A stretch of DNA of 64,000 nucleotides from Streptomyces sp. 1-11 (GCF_007176755.1 NZ_BJTV01000004.1:372001-436000), one strand, 5' to 3'. Positions 18,301-29,909 are shown, counted from the first letter of the stretch. Numbers and translations are program-made. Notes: generated from the sequence alone by a model not told the origin.

Positions 18301-19149
18301 CGGATGGGCATGTACGGCCACTCCAACCAGGTCGCGCACCACGTCATCTACATGTACGACGCGGCCGGTGAGCCCTGGAAGGCGCAGGCACACGTGCGCG
18401 AGGCGCTGTCCCGGCTCTACACGGGCAGCGAGATCGGCCAGGGCTACCACGGCGACGAGGACAACGGCGAGCAGTCGGCCTGGTACCTGTTCTCCTCGCT
18501 CGGCTTCTACCCGCTGGTCATGGGCGGCGGCGAGTACGCCATCGGCTCCCCGCTGTTCAAGAAGGCGACCGTGCACCTGGAGAACGGCCGCGACCTGGTG
18601 ATCAAGGCCCCGCACAACAGCGCGAAGAACGTGTACGTGCAGGGCGTGAAGGTCAACGGCAGCCCCTGGACGTCGACCGCGCTGCCGCACTCGCTGCTGT
18701 CCAAGGGCGGGGAGCTGGAGTTCTTCATGGGGTCAAGGCCCTCGACGTGGGGCACCGGTGCGAAGGCGGCCCCGGTCTCCGTCACCCAGGACGACAAGGT
18801 GCCGGCCCCGCGCGCGGACGTGCTGAAGGGCGACGGCGCCCTGTTCGACAACACGTCGGCGACGAGTGCGACGGTCACCACGGTCGACCTGCCGGCCGCG
18901 GACGGCGCCAAGCCGGTCCAGTACACGCTGACCTCGGCGGCGGACCACACGAAGGCGCCGGCCGGCTGGACCCTGCAGGGGTCCGCGGACGGCACGACCT
19001 GGAAGACGCTGGACCGCCGCTCCGGCGAATCGTTCCGTTGGGACCGGCAGACCAGGGCGTTCACCATCGCCGCCCCGGGCGCCTGGGCGAAGTACCGCCT
19101 GGTCCTCGACGGTGAGGCGACACTGGCGGAGGTGGAGCTGCTGGGCTGA
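15346..19149 (+). CDS. secreted GH92 alpha-mannosidase with two discoidin domains
   Basis: This 1267-residue secreted enzyme has a Sec signal (about 1-38), an N-terminal F5/8 type C (discoidin) carbohydrate-binding domain (about 85-225), a jelly-roll domain, a GH92 catalytic domain (about 405-1130) and a second discoidin-like domain (about 1150-1267). GH92 landmarks are TDTHEGLSWAMEGY and the catalytic-loop GYHGDEDNGEQSAWY with its acidic residues. The family removes alpha-mannose by an inverting, calcium-dependent mechanism, typically from mannans or N-glycans. Both discoidin domains share a WTLQGSADG...WKTLD pattern, suggesting internal duplication. GGAGGGG lies 9 bases before the ATG. It converges on a second GH92 gene. 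Confidence 0.92.
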   Translation: MQRRSRLRNGPAVVLTAAFVMAVGTQGAAVALPAKAPAADREFASSFEAGDPATDWLNTVDTGADGGRRASGVDGGYSTGIPGNVTDHVTEVRASAENTGGGEVKENLVDGEPGTKWLAFQPTGWAEFDLDKPVKLVTYALTSANDFAERDPKDWTLQGSADGKDWKTLDTRSGESFKERFQTKKYDLAEPAEYQHFRLDVSANNGASGILQLADVQFSTGGGDAPVPQDMLTLVDKGPAGSPTAKAGAGFTGKRALRYAGRHTAAGRAYSYNKVFDVNVKVSGDTQLSYRVFPSMADGDRDYDATNVAVDLAFTDGTYLSDLGATDQHGFPLTPRGQGAAKALYVNQWNNVASRIGSVAAGKTVDRILVAYDSPDGPAKFRGWLDDVALKRVAPEKPRAHLSDYALTTRGTNSSGSFSRGNNFPATAVPHGFNFWTPVTNASSLSWLYEYAHANNDDNLPTIQAFSASHEPSPWMGDRQTFQLMPSAAAGTPDTGRAARGLAFRHENETARPYYYGVRFENGLKAEIAPTDHAAALRFTYPGDDASVVFDNVTEQAGLTLDKEHGVVTGYSDVKSGLSTGATRLFVYGRFDKPVTGGDSSGVKGFLRFDAGADRTVGLRLATSLISVDQAKDNLAQEIPDGTSFGTVKERAQRTWDALLGKVEVEGATPDQLTTLYSSMYRLYLYPNSGFEKVGGKDQYASPFSPMPGPDSPTHTGAKIVDGKVYVNNGFWDTYRTTWPAYSFLTPSQAGEMVDGFVQQYKDGGWTSRWSSPGYADLMTGTSSDVAFADAYVKGVKFDAKAAYDAAVKNATVVPPSSGVGRKGMSTSPFLGYTSTDTHEGLSWAMEGYVNDYGIARMGEALYKKTGEKHYKEESEYFLNRARDYVNLFDSKAGFFQGRDAKGDWRLDSAKYDPRVWGYDYTETNGWGYAFTAPQDSRGLANLYGGRQGLADKLDEYFATPETASPDHVGSYGGVIHEMTEARDVRMGMYGHSNQVAHHVIYMYDAAGEPWKAQAHVREALSRLYTGSEIGQGYHGDEDNGEQSAWYLFSSLGFYPLVMGGGEYAIGSPLFKKATVHLENGRDLVIKAPHNSAKNVYVQGVKVNGSPWTSTALPHSLLSKGGELEFFMGSRPSTWGTGAKAAPVSVTQDDKVPAPRADVLKGDGALFDNTSATSATVTTVDLPAADGAKPVQYTLTSAADHTKAPAGWTLQGSADGTTWKTLDRRSGESFRWDRQTRAFTIAAPGAWAKYRLVLDGEATLAEVELLG

Positions 19150-19167
19150 CCGGCGCACCGCGCGAGA

Positions 19168-19195
19168 GGGGGCGGACCCGGCCGGGTCCGCCCCC
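19168..19195. terminator. bidirectional terminator between convergent GH92 genes
   Basis: GGGGGCGGACCCG (19168-19180) pairs perfectly with 19183-19195. It lies 18 bases past the first gene's stop and 19 bases before the second gene's stop, serving both strands. Confidence 0.85.
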
Positions 19196-19213
19196 TTCCG
19201 CGTGCGGGTGCGC

Positions 19214-22200
19214 TCAGCCGGTGGCGAGGGCGAAGACGTGCAGGTCGGTGTCGTGCGGCAGGGTCACACTGCGGACGGCCCTGCCGTCCGGGGCGGCCAC
19301 GGGCTTCGTGGCGAAGACGTAGGTCGCCACCGGGTCCTTGTCCGCGCCCGCGACGTTGCGGTAGGCGGCCTTGGCGACCACCTCGTTGCCGTAGGCGACG
19401 GTGCCGCCCCCGCCGCCGACGGTCCAGTCGGTGAAGGCGAGGTCGACGGTGCCGGTGCTGCCGTCGGTGTAGGTGACGGTGGCCTTGGTCTGCTGGTTGC
19501 CGTTGACGGCGCTGCCGACGAAGGACAACCGGGCCGCGGGCTCGGCGAGTTCGATGGTCTGGCCGGCGGCCGAGGCGTTGTCCGGGCGGCCGGCGGGCGA
19601 GTCGGGCCAGGTGAAGGCGAGGCCGTCCACCGTGCCCCGGCCGCCCGGGGTCAGACCGGCCGCGGCGAGGGCCTGGCGGGAGTAGCTCCAGCCGCCGCCG
19701 TCGTAGTCGGCCTCGTCGTGGTCGCCCGCGTCGTCCGAGACGCCGGTGTTGTCGTAGGCGGCCAGCAGGGTGCCCGGGGCGGCGACGGTCAGGGCGACCG
19801 GCTGGTCGTAGGAGGTGTCGCCGGAGGTCACCGTGACCTCGGCGTCGTAGAAGCCCTGAGCTGCGTCCTCGGCCGCGGTCAGGGTGATCCGCCGGGCGCC
19901 GTCGGTGACGGTGCCCTCGGCGGGCGTGGCGGTGACCCCGGCCGGGGTCTTGACCCGGAAGCGCACCTCGGGTCCGGTGCCGCCGCTCAGCGCCAGCGCG
20001 CGGATGCCGATGCTCGTGGCTTCACCCGGCGCGACGGTGGCGGTGGTGGGTCCGACGCCGATCTGGTACGGCTGTTCGCCCTCCCGGAAGGACGGCGGCG
20101 GCGAGGACGCGCCCCAGGCGCGGTCCGGGGTGGTGGACAGGGTGTAGTCCAGCCGGCCGCCGTCGCGGACGAAGGAGGCGGGCAGCCAGGGCCGGTCCGC
20201 GGCGCGGCCGTTGACCTTGAGGGACCGGACGTACGGGGCGTCGGCCGCCGCGCCGGCGGCGCGCACGGAGATGTCGTTGCCGTGCGGTCGGTCTATCTCC
20301 ACCCGCTCGAACAGCGGTGAGGCGAGGACCAGTTCGGCGCGGGAGGGCACCTGCGGGTACATGCCGAGCGCGGAGAAGACGTACCAGGACGACATGGCGC
20401 CGAGGTCGTCGTTGCCGGGGATGCCGCCGGGCCCGGTCGACCAGAGCTGCCGCATCGCGGCGCGGACGGTCTCCTGCGCCTTGTACGGGGCTCCGGCGTA
20501 GTCGTACAGGTAGGGCACGTTGATGGAAGGCTCGTTGTCCAGCTCGGACTTGGCGCCGCCCTTGCCGGTCAGGGCCCAGCTCCCGTCGGCGTCGTGGAAG
20601 AAGGCGTCGAGCCGTTCGAGGGCCTTGCCGGTGCCGCCCATCGCGGCGAACAGCCCGGCCGGGTCGTGCTGGACCATCCAGGTGTACTGCGCGGCCGAGC
20701 CCTCCACGAAGCCGTTGCCCGTGTCGGGGGTGAAGCCCGTCACCCAGCTGCCGTCGGCCTTGCGGTTGGCGATGTAGCCGCCGTCCTGGCCGGCGGCGAG
20801 GTTGAAGTTGTTCTGCCACCACTGGGCCCGGCGGGCGAAGGTCCTCGCCGTGTCCTTCTCCCCTGCCGCCGCGGCCAGCTGGGCGAGGGAGAAGTCGGCG
20901 GTGGACATCTCCAGGGTCTCGGCGGCGCCGCCCCAGGCGTTGGAGACGCTCGGCATGTAGTGCAGCTTCAGGTACTTGTCGAGCGAGGGGCGCTGGCCCA
21001 CCGACAGCACCGGCTTGCCGGCCGCCGACAGGTCCTGCGCCGTGGGCACGGTCGCCGCCTTCACCAGTGACTTCAGCGCGCCCTTGAGGTCGAAGCCGGT
21101 GCCGCCGAAGGCGCGGATGCCGGCCAGGGCGGTCGGCGCGGGGTCGCCGTTCATGACGTGAGTGCCGCTCGCGCCGTGCAGCCAGCGGTCCCAGACGCCG
21201 CCGTTCTGCCGGGCCAGCTCGTACAGCGACTGGGCGATGTCGGAACCCGTGTCCGGGTCCAGCAGGGTCAGCAGCTGCACCTGGTCGCGGTAGACGTCCC
21301 AGCCGGAGAAGGTGCCGTACTGGGCGCGGTGACCGCGGCGGGTGCGGTGCACCTCGCCGTCCGCGCCCCGGTAGCGGCCGTCGGCGTCGCTGATGACGTT
21401 GGGGTGCAGCAGGGAGTGGTAGAGGGCGGTGTAGAAGGTGGTCCGCTCCGCGTCCGTGCCGCCGCCGACCCGGACGGCGGCGAGGCGGTCCCGCCAGGCG
21501 CCGCGGGCCGCGCCGGCGACCGCGTCGAAGGACCGTTTCCGCGGGTTCTCCGCCTCGAGGTTGGCCTCCGCGGCCGCCCGGCTCACGTAGGAGATGCCGA
21601 CCTTGACGTTCACCGGGCCGCTGCCGGGCGCGAACTCGACGTAGCCGCCGGCGCCCTTGCCCGCGACCGGCCGGCCGCCGTGCGAGAAGCCGCCGGTGCC
21701 GCCGCCGGCCTTGGTGGAGCCGGCCTGGAGCTTGTCGTCCTGCCAGGTTCCGGTGGTCTTGAAGGCGCGGTCGAAGCGGGCGGTGAAGTACAGCGTGTAG
21801 TAGGAGCGCCGGCCCTCCGGGTCGAGGTAGCCGCAGAAGTCGCCGGAGGTGACGGAGCCGGAGACGGTGCGGGTCGCCGGGTCGATGCTGACCGAGGAGT
21901 CCTCCGACCCCAGCTCGGAGTTGGCGGTGCGCACGAGCAGCGAGGCGGGCTTGTCCGCCGGGTAGGTGAAGCGGGCCGAGCCGGTGCGGGCGGTCGCCGT
22001 GAGGTCGGCGGTGACGCCGGAGGCGAGGCCCACCTTGTAGTGCCCGGGCTCGGCGTGCTCGTCGGAGTGCCGGAAGTCCGAGGCGTACACGGCGTCCTTG
22101 GTGTCGCTCGCCGGGGAGGAGGTGACCTCGCCCGCGTACGGGAAGAACGGGATGTCGCCGCTGCCGCCCGCGCAGCCGGTGCCGGACATGTGGGTCAGGC

Positions 22201-22480
22201 TGAAGCCCCGGATGCGGGTGGCGTCGTACTGGTAGCCGCCGGGCGCGGCGGTGCGGGTGGCGTCGTCTCTGGTGTTCTCCGGGCTCCAGGAGAGCATGCC
22301 GAACGGCACCACGGCGCCCGGGAAGACGTTGCCGCCGTTCCTGGTGCCGATCAGCGGATCGACGTACGGGGTCGGGTCCTTGACGAGTTCGGGTGGTGCT
22401 GCGGTCGCCGCGAGGGCGGGGGTGGCCCCGCCGGTCGCGAGGACCGCGGCCAGCAGCAGGGACGTGGGACGGAAACGCAT
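19214..22480 (-). CDS. secreted GH92 alpha-mannosidase with NEW3-type domain
   Basis: This 1088-residue secreted enzyme has a Sec signal ending near ALAATA (about 25). The catalytic GH92 region (about 38-770) starts with VDPLIGTRNGGNVFPG, contains THMSGTGCAGGSGDIPFFP and ends with the catalytic loop GNDDLGAMSSWYVFSALG. Two accessory modules follow: a NEW3/NPCBM-associated Ig-like domain (about 835-925) and a C-terminal sugar-binding module (about 935-1088) with NTGVSDDAGDHDEADYDGGG. It probably removes alpha-linked mannose from a different linkage than the first GH92. The ATG has GGAAGG 8 bases upstream. Two operator palindromes lie 150-210 bases upstream. Confidence 0.92.
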   Translation of the reverse strand: MRFRPTSLLLAAVLATGGATPALAATAAPPELVKDPTPYVDPLIGTRNGGNVFPGAVVPFGMLSWSPENTRDDATRTAAPGGYQYDATRIRGFSLTHMSGTGCAGGSGDIPFFPYAGEVTSSPASDTKDAVYASDFRHSDEHAEPGHYKVGLASGVTADLTATARTGSARFTYPADKPASLLVRTANSELGSEDSSVSIDPATRTVSGSVTSGDFCGYLDPEGRRSYYTLYFTARFDRAFKTTGTWQDDKLQAGSTKAGGGTGGFSHGGRPVAGKGAGGYVEFAPGSGPVNVKVGISYVSRAAAEANLEAENPRKRSFDAVAGAARGAWRDRLAAVRVGGGTDAERTTFYTALYHSLLHPNVISDADGRYRGADGEVHRTRRGHRAQYGTFSGWDVYRDQVQLLTLLDPDTGSDIAQSLYELARQNGGVWDRWLHGASGTHVMNGDPAPTALAGIRAFGGTGFDLKGALKSLVKAATVPTAQDLSAAGKPVLSVGQRPSLDKYLKLHYMPSVSNAWGGAAETLEMSTADFSLAQLAAAAGEKDTARTFARRAQWWQNNFNLAAGQDGGYIANRKADGSWVTGFTPDTGNGFVEGSAAQYTWMVQHDPAGLFAAMGGTGKALERLDAFFHDADGSWALTGKGGAKSELDNEPSINVPYLYDYAGAPYKAQETVRAAMRQLWSTGPGGIPGNDDLGAMSSWYVFSALGMYPQVPSRAELVLASPLFERVEIDRPHGNDISVRAAGAAADAPYVRSLKVNGRAADRPWLPASFVRDGGRLDYTLSTTPDRAWGASSPPPSFREGEQPYQIGVGPTTATVAPGEATSIGIRALALSGGTGPEVRFRVKTPAGVTATPAEGTVTDGARRITLTAAEDAAQGFYDAEVTVTSGDTSYDQPVALTVAAPGTLLAAYDNTGVSDDAGDHDEADYDGGGWSYSRQALAAAGLTPGGRGTVDGLAFTWPDSPAGRPDNASAAGQTIELAEPAARLSFVGSAVNGNQQTKATVTYTDGSTGTVDLAFTDWTVGGGGGTVAYGNEVVAKAAYRNVAGADKDPVATYVFATKPVAAPDGRAVRSVTLPHDTDLHVFALATG

Positions 22481-22630
22481 GACGCGGCCCTTCCTCGGGA
22501 TGGAGGGGTCGCGCACCACAGGTCGCACAAGCCGCAGGGACAGTAACGCGCGCCACCGGTACCGCGGAAGACCGCGTGCGCCGACCGGGCCCGCGCCTGC
22601 GCCGCCCGGCCGGGCTGCCCCAAGTGGGTT

Positions 22631-22687
22631 GACATCGTTGTCCGTTGGCACGGTAGAGTCATGTACGGACCATAAGACAACGTTGTC
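22631..22687 (-). promoter_or_regulatory. paired operators upstream of the second GH92 gene
   Basis: GACATCGTTGTC (22631-22642, one mismatch in the palindrome) and the perfect GACAACGTTGTC (22676-22687) are centred 45 bases apart. The perfect copy is identical to the operator at 15305-15316. Paired sites could allow cooperative repression by a LacI-type regulator; no such gene is nearby in the window. Confidence 0.65.
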
Positions 22688-22781
22688 GCGCTCCACTCGG
22701 TCGTGGCCGGGCCCGCGGGCCCGGCCACCACAAGCCAGCACCACCCGGACAGGGACCGAACCCCCCTCACCTGCCCGGCTC

Positions 22782-22813
22782 GCGGACCCGGTGCGTCACC
22801 CCACCGGGTCCGC
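22782..22813 (-). terminator. 12-bp terminator after the LPMO gene
   Basis: GCGGACCCGGTG (22782-22793) pairs perfectly with 22802-22813 over an 8-base loop, starting 11 bases past the LPMO stop. Confidence 0.8.
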
Positions 22814-22823
22814 CCAGAGCGGC

Positions 22824-23918
22824 TCAGCCGACCCGGCAGGGAAGGCTGCCGGAGTCGTCACCGCCGGAGCCCTGGACCACGTAGCCGAACGTCGTGCTCC
22901 GGCCGGGGCTCAGCGAGCCGTTCCAGCCGGCGTTGTGCACCATGACGTCCTGTCCCGTGTAGGTGGCGTCGCCGTTCCAGAGGCTGGCCACCGACTGGCC
23001 GGCGGGCAGGGTCCAGTCGACCATCCAGCCGAGCATCGGCACGCTCCCACTGTTGGTCACGGTCACCTCGGACTGGTACCCGCCGGACCAGGTGCCGGTG
23101 GTCCGGCGGGTGGCGGTGCAGGCGCCGGGCGGGGGCTCGCCGGGGGCGCCCGGGTCGTGGACGCCGGTGACCTCCCCGTTGCCGCCGTCGAAGACGACGT
23201 CGGAGCAGGAGTAGAAGGTCTCGGCGCTGTCCGAGCGCTGCCACACCATGTAGACGATGTGCCGGCCGGTCTTGCCCGACGGCAGCCTGCCCGACCAGGA
23301 GTAGTCGGCGTCGACCGTGCCCGGGGTGCCGTTCAGCGGCGGGTGGTCGACGGTGAGGAACGGCTGGTCCTCCATCTCGGACCAGGTGAGCGGCTTGGCC
23401 GGGTCGTAGCCGTCCTTGGTGACGTACACGTAGAACCAGCCCGGGTGGGCGGCCCAGGCGTTGTAGGAGAAGTCGACCGTGGCGCCGGCGGTCAGATGGG
23501 TCACCGGCCAGTCGTCGCGGGCCAGGTCGAACCCGGTGAAGTTGGGGTTCCCGCCGCTGCAGAGCTGCCCGTCCGGCACGAAGCCGCGGGTGCGGCCCGC
23601 GCCGTCCGAGCGCAGGACGGAGAACCAGTTGTAGAAGGGGGTCGTGCCGCCGGCCTGCTGGGCCGCCTTGCAGGCCGGGTTCACCGCCTTGATCTCACCG
23701 GTGCCGGTGAGCGCGTCGCGCCAGCACAGGAAGGTGCGGCTGCCCGGCTTCATGGGGGTGCCGTGGGCCGCGGCCGGTACGCCGGCGGCGAGCATCAGGC
23801 CGAGGGCGGGGATGGTGGTCAGCAGGGCCAGGAGGACCAGGAACAGGCCCTGGCCCCGGGTGGGGTGCGGTAATCGCGGGCGCCCGGTGCGGCCGGGCGC
23901 GCTGGCTGTCGCAGACAT
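22824..23918 (-). CDS. secreted AA10 lytic polysaccharide monooxygenase with CBM2
   Basis: This copper enzyme oxidatively cleaves crystalline cellulose or chitin outside the cell. The 364-residue precursor has a long signal peptide (hydrophobic core about 25-48) ending AAAHGTP, so the mature protein begins with the His that forms the copper histidine brace. The second brace His is in AWAAHPGWFYVYVT. The AA10 domain (about 52-255) is followed by a Pro/Gly linker and a family 2 cellulose-binding module (about 265-364: CTATRRTTGTWSGGYQSEV, GWMVDWTLPAGQ). CBM2 plus a CebR box favours cellulose as target. GGAGG lies 10 bases before the ATG. Confidence 0.93.
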   Translation of the reverse strand: MSATASAPGRTGRPRLPHPTRGQGLFLVLLALLTTIPALGLMLAAGVPAAAHGTPMKPGSRTFLCWRDALTGTGEIKAVNPACKAAQQAGGTTPFYNWFSVLRSDGAGRTRGFVPDGQLCSGGNPNFTGFDLARDDWPVTHLTAGATVDFSYNAWAAHPGWFYVYVTKDGYDPAKPLTWSEMEDQPFLTVDHPPLNGTPGTVDADYSWSGRLPSGKTGRHIVYMVWQRSDSAETFYSCSDVVFDGGNGEVTGVHDPGAPGEPPPGACTATRRTTGTWSGGYQSEVTVTNSGSVPMLGWMVDWTLPAGQSVASLWNGDATYTGQDVMVHNAGWNGSLSPGRSTTFGYVVQGSGGDDSGSLPCRVG

Positions 23919-24087
23919 GACACATACACCTCCGACTGGGTCCGCGGGCGCGCGGACGGGAGCGGGACGGGGCGGGCAGGAGCGGACGGAGCGTGCGCGA
24001 GCGGGCGGAGCGGATGGAGCCGAGCGGAGTGGGAGCGGACCCGGCCCGGCCGAGACGGGTTCCGGTCCGCCGGGGCCGCGCGTTGAT

Positions 24088-24101
24088 GGGAGCGCTCCCA
24101 C
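24088..24101. promoter_or_regulatory. perfect CebR-type operator
   Basis: TGGGAGCGCTCCCA is a perfect 14-bp palindrome identical to the known streptomycete CebR/CelR box, which releases its repressor on cellobiose. It lies 170 bases upstream of both the LPMO start and the divergent sensor phosphatase start. The rest of 23919-24270 shows no gene or other clear signal. Confidence 0.9.
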
Positions 24102-24270
24102 CCCTGACTCGTGAAGTTAGCGCGCACGGCACCCGCTGTAAACGCCTGCCGCGACACCTGTGACACGGCGCTGATGGGAGGGGCGGGGCGCAGGGGGCCG
24201 CCGGGACGTGGGGGCCCACAGCTCGGAACGGACGTAGCCACCGCCAATCACCCAGTGCTAGAAATATCGC

Positions 24271-26964
24271 ATGTCGGACCATTTCGGCCGATTCAGGCGC
24301 GTGTCTTGGCGCTCCATGGTCGGCAAGAGCCCACGCAGCGTCGCCGGACAGGTCTTCCTCCTGCAGGCGGCCCTCGTGATCCTCCTCGTCGTCTGTGCCG
24401 TCTTCGCCCTGGTACTGCAGTCGGAGCGGGACACCACCGCGGAGGCCAAGCGCCGGTCCATAGCCGTCGCGCAGACCTTCGCCCACGCGCCGGGCGTCCA
24501 GCAGGCGCTGGACAGCCCCGATCCCTCGAAGGTCCTGCAGCCCCTCACCGAGGCGGGGCGCAAGGCCGCGGGTGTCGACTTCATCGTGGTCATGGACACC
24601 AAGGGCATCCGCTACACCCATCCGATCCCGAGCCGCATCGGCAAACGGTTCGTGGGCCGGATCGGCCCCTCGCTGGCCGGCCGGGTCTACACCGAGAGCG
24701 TGCACGGCCCGCTGGGCCACGAGGTGCAGGCGACGGTGCCGGTCCGTGACACCGGCGGCAAGGTGACCGGCCTGGTCTCCGCCGGTCTGAAGGTCAAGAA
24801 CGTCACCAGCGAGGTCGACCGGCAGCTCCCGATCATCCTGGGCGCCGGGGCCGGCGCGCTCGTGCTGTCGACCGGCGGGACGGCCCTGGTGGGCCGGCGG
24901 CTGCGGCGGCAGACCCACAGCCTTGCCCCGGACGAGATGACCCGTATGTACGAGCACCACGACACGGTGCTGCACTCGGTGCGCGAGGGCGTGCTCATCG
25001 TCGGCCCCGACGGCCGGCTGGTGCTGGCCAACGACGAGGCCAGGCGGCTGCTGGAGCTGCCCCCGCAGGCCGAGGGACGCCATGTGCGGGAGCTGTCCCA
25101 TCTGGAGCCCGAGACGGTGGAGCTGCTCGGCTCCGGACGCGAGGCCAGCGACGAGGTGCACTTCGCCGGCGGGCGGCTGCTCGTGGTCAACCAGCGGCCC
25201 ACCGACGGCGCGGGCGCGTGCGGCGGGACCGTGGTGACGCTGCGCGACTCCACCGAGCTCCAGGCGGTCTCCGGCCGGGCCGAGGTCGCGAGGGAGCGGC
25301 TGGAGCTGCTGTACGACGCGGGCCTGTGCATCGGGACCAGCCTGGACGTGGTCCGCACCGCCGACGAGCTGGCCGCGGTCGCCGTCCCCCGGTTCGCCGA
25401 CTTCGTCACCGTGGACCTGGCCGACAACGTGCTGCACGGCGAGGAGCCGGCCCCCACCGCGACGGACATCCGGCGGGTCGCCGTGCACGGCATCCGGGAG
25501 GACCACCCGCTCTACGAGAAGGGCCGGCTGATCGACTTCCTGCCCGTCACCCCGCAGGCGCGCGGTTACGGCGCCGGCCGCTCCGAGCTGGTGCCCAGCC
25601 TGTCGACCGCCGAGGACTGGCAGGCCCAGGACCCCTCGCGCACCCGGCGAATACTGGAGTACGGCATCCACTCGCTCATCGCCGCCCCGATCCAGGCGCG
25701 CGGTGTCGTCCTGGGCATGGCCAACTTCTACCGCTCCAAACAGGAGCCGTTCGACGAGGAGGAGCTGTCGCTGGCGGACGAGCTGGTGGCGCGGGCGGCG
25801 GTCAGCATCGACAACGCCCGCCGGTACACCCGCGAGCACGCCCTCGCGGTCACCCTGCAGCGCAGCCTGCTGCCGCGGGCGCTGCCCGAGCAGAGCGCCC
25901 TCGACGTCGCCTACCGCTACCTCCCGGCGCAGTCCGGCGTGAGCGGGGACTGGTTCGACGTGATCCCGCTCCCCGGGGGCCGGGTGGCGCTGGCCGTGGG
26001 CGACGTGGTCGGGCACGGCCTGCACGCGGCCGCGACGATGGGCCGGCTGCGGACCGCGGTGCACAACTTCTCCACCCTCGACCTGCCGCCGGACGAGCTG
26101 CTCAGCCATCTGGACGACCTGGTCGGCCGCATCGACCAGGACGAGGCGCGCGCCGAGGCGGCCGCGGAGATCGTCGGCGCCACCTGTCTGTACGCGATCT
26201 ACGACCCGGTGACCCGCCGCTGCGTCATGGCGCGGGCCGGGCACCTGGCGCCCGCGCTGGCCTACCCCGACGGCCGGGTCACCTTCCCCGACGTGCCGGC
26301 CGGGCCGCCGCTGGGCCTGGGCGGCATGCCGTTCAGGACGGCCGAGCTGGAGCTGCCCGAGGGCAGCCGGCTGGTCCTCTACACCGACGGGCTCATCGAG
26401 GACCGCAGGCGCGACCTGGACGTGGGCATGGAGCTGCTGCGCCTGGCGCTGTCCGGCCATCCGGGGCGCTCACCGGAGGAGAGCTGCCAGGCGGTGCTGG
26501 ACGAGCTGCTGCCCGAGCGCCCCAAGGACGACGTGGCCCTGCTGATCGCACGCACCCGGGCGCTGCCGCCGGAGAACGTCGCCGACTGGGACGTGCCGCG
26601 GGACCCGGCGGCCGTGTCGGGGATGCGCGGCGCCGTGTCCGCCAAGCTGGAGGAGTGGGGCCTGTCGGAGCTGGGCTTCGGCATGGAGCTGGTCCTCAGC
26701 GAGCTGATCACCAACGCCATCCGCTACGGCTCGGACCCGATCCACGTGCGGCTGATCCGGGACCGGGTGCTGATCTGCGAGGTGGCCGACGGCAGCAGCA
26801 CCTCGCCGCACCTGCGGTACGCGGCGACCACCGACGAGGGCGGCCGTGGCCTGTTCCTGGTCTCCCAGATGACCGAGCGCTGGGGCACCCGGTACACGCC
26901 CCAGGGCAAGGTGATCTGGGCCGAGGTGGCGCTGCCGGACCTCTCGGCGCTGCTCGGGGAGTGA
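24271..26964 (+). CDS. membrane sensor with PAS, GAF, SpoIIE phosphatase and HATPase domains
   Basis: This 897-residue signalling protein belongs to the partner-switching type. It has TM1 (about 26-50), an extracytoplasmic CitA/DcuS-like Cache domain (about 50-180, with HPIPSRIGKRFVGRIGPSL), TM2 (about 186-206), PAS (about 230-330), GAF (about 345-515), a SpoIIE-type PP2C phosphatase (about 530-745: SGDWFDVIPL, VGDVVGHGLHAAATM, LVLYTDGLIE) and a C-terminal RsbW-like ATPase (about 765-890: ELITNAIRYGSDP, GGRGLFLVSQM). It probably senses a carboxylate-like ligand outside and both phosphorylates and dephosphorylates anti-sigma antagonists. It is transcribed alone, divergent from the LPMO gene, and shares the CebR-containing intergenic region. 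Confidence 0.88.
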   Translation: MSDHFGRFRRVSWRSMVGKSPRSVAGQVFLLQAALVILLVVCAVFALVLQSERDTTAEAKRRSIAVAQTFAHAPGVQQALDSPDPSKVLQPLTEAGRKAAGVDFIVVMDTKGIRYTHPIPSRIGKRFVGRIGPSLAGRVYTESVHGPLGHEVQATVPVRDTGGKVTGLVSAGLKVKNVTSEVDRQLPIILGAGAGALVLSTGGTALVGRRLRRQTHSLAPDEMTRMYEHHDTVLHSVREGVLIVGPDGRLVLANDEARRLLELPPQAEGRHVRELSHLEPETVELLGSGREASDEVHFAGGRLLVVNQRPTDGAGACGGTVVTLRDSTELQAVSGRAEVARERLELLYDAGLCIGTSLDVVRTADELAAVAVPRFADFVTVDLADNVLHGEEPAPTATDIRRVAVHGIREDHPLYEKGRLIDFLPVTPQARGYGAGRSELVPSLSTAEDWQAQDPSRTRRILEYGIHSLIAAPIQARGVVLGMANFYRSKQEPFDEEELSLADELVARAAVSIDNARRYTREHALAVTLQRSLLPRALPEQSALDVAYRYLPAQSGVSGDWFDVIPLPGGRVALAVGDVVGHGLHAAATMGRLRTAVHNFSTLDLPPDELLSHLDDLVGRIDQDEARAEAAAEIVGATCLYAIYDPVTRRCVMARAGHLAPALAYPDGRVTFPDVPAGPPLGLGGMPFRTAELELPEGSRLVLYTDGLIEDRRRDLDVGMELLRLALSGHPGRSPEESCQAVLDELLPERPKDDVALLIARTRALPPENVADWDVPRDPAAVSGMRGAVSAKLEEWGLSELGFGMELVLSELITNAIRYGSDPIHVRLIRDRVLICEVADGSSTSPHLRYAATTDEGGRGLFLVSQMTERWGTRYTPQGKVIWAEVALPDLSALLGE

Positions 26965-26977
26965 GCGCGGACGGCGC

Positions 26978-27013
26978 GAGGGCCGCACCCCCGGTGCCGG
27001 GGGTGCGGCCCTC
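26978..27013. terminator. 15-bp bidirectional terminator
   Basis: GAGGGCCGCACCCCC (26978-26992) pairs perfectly with 26999-27013 over a 6-base loop, between the convergent sensor and aconitase genes. Confidence 0.88.
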
Positions 27014-27034
27014 GTCCGCTCTGTGCCGTGCCGC

Positions 27035-29830
<2,796 letters not shown>

Positions 29831-29909
29831 GACAGTCTCCTTCATTGATGTGCGCGTACCACCGTCAATCGTGCCGCCACGCGGGCTCGGCCGATCCAGT
29901 GAGGTCAGG

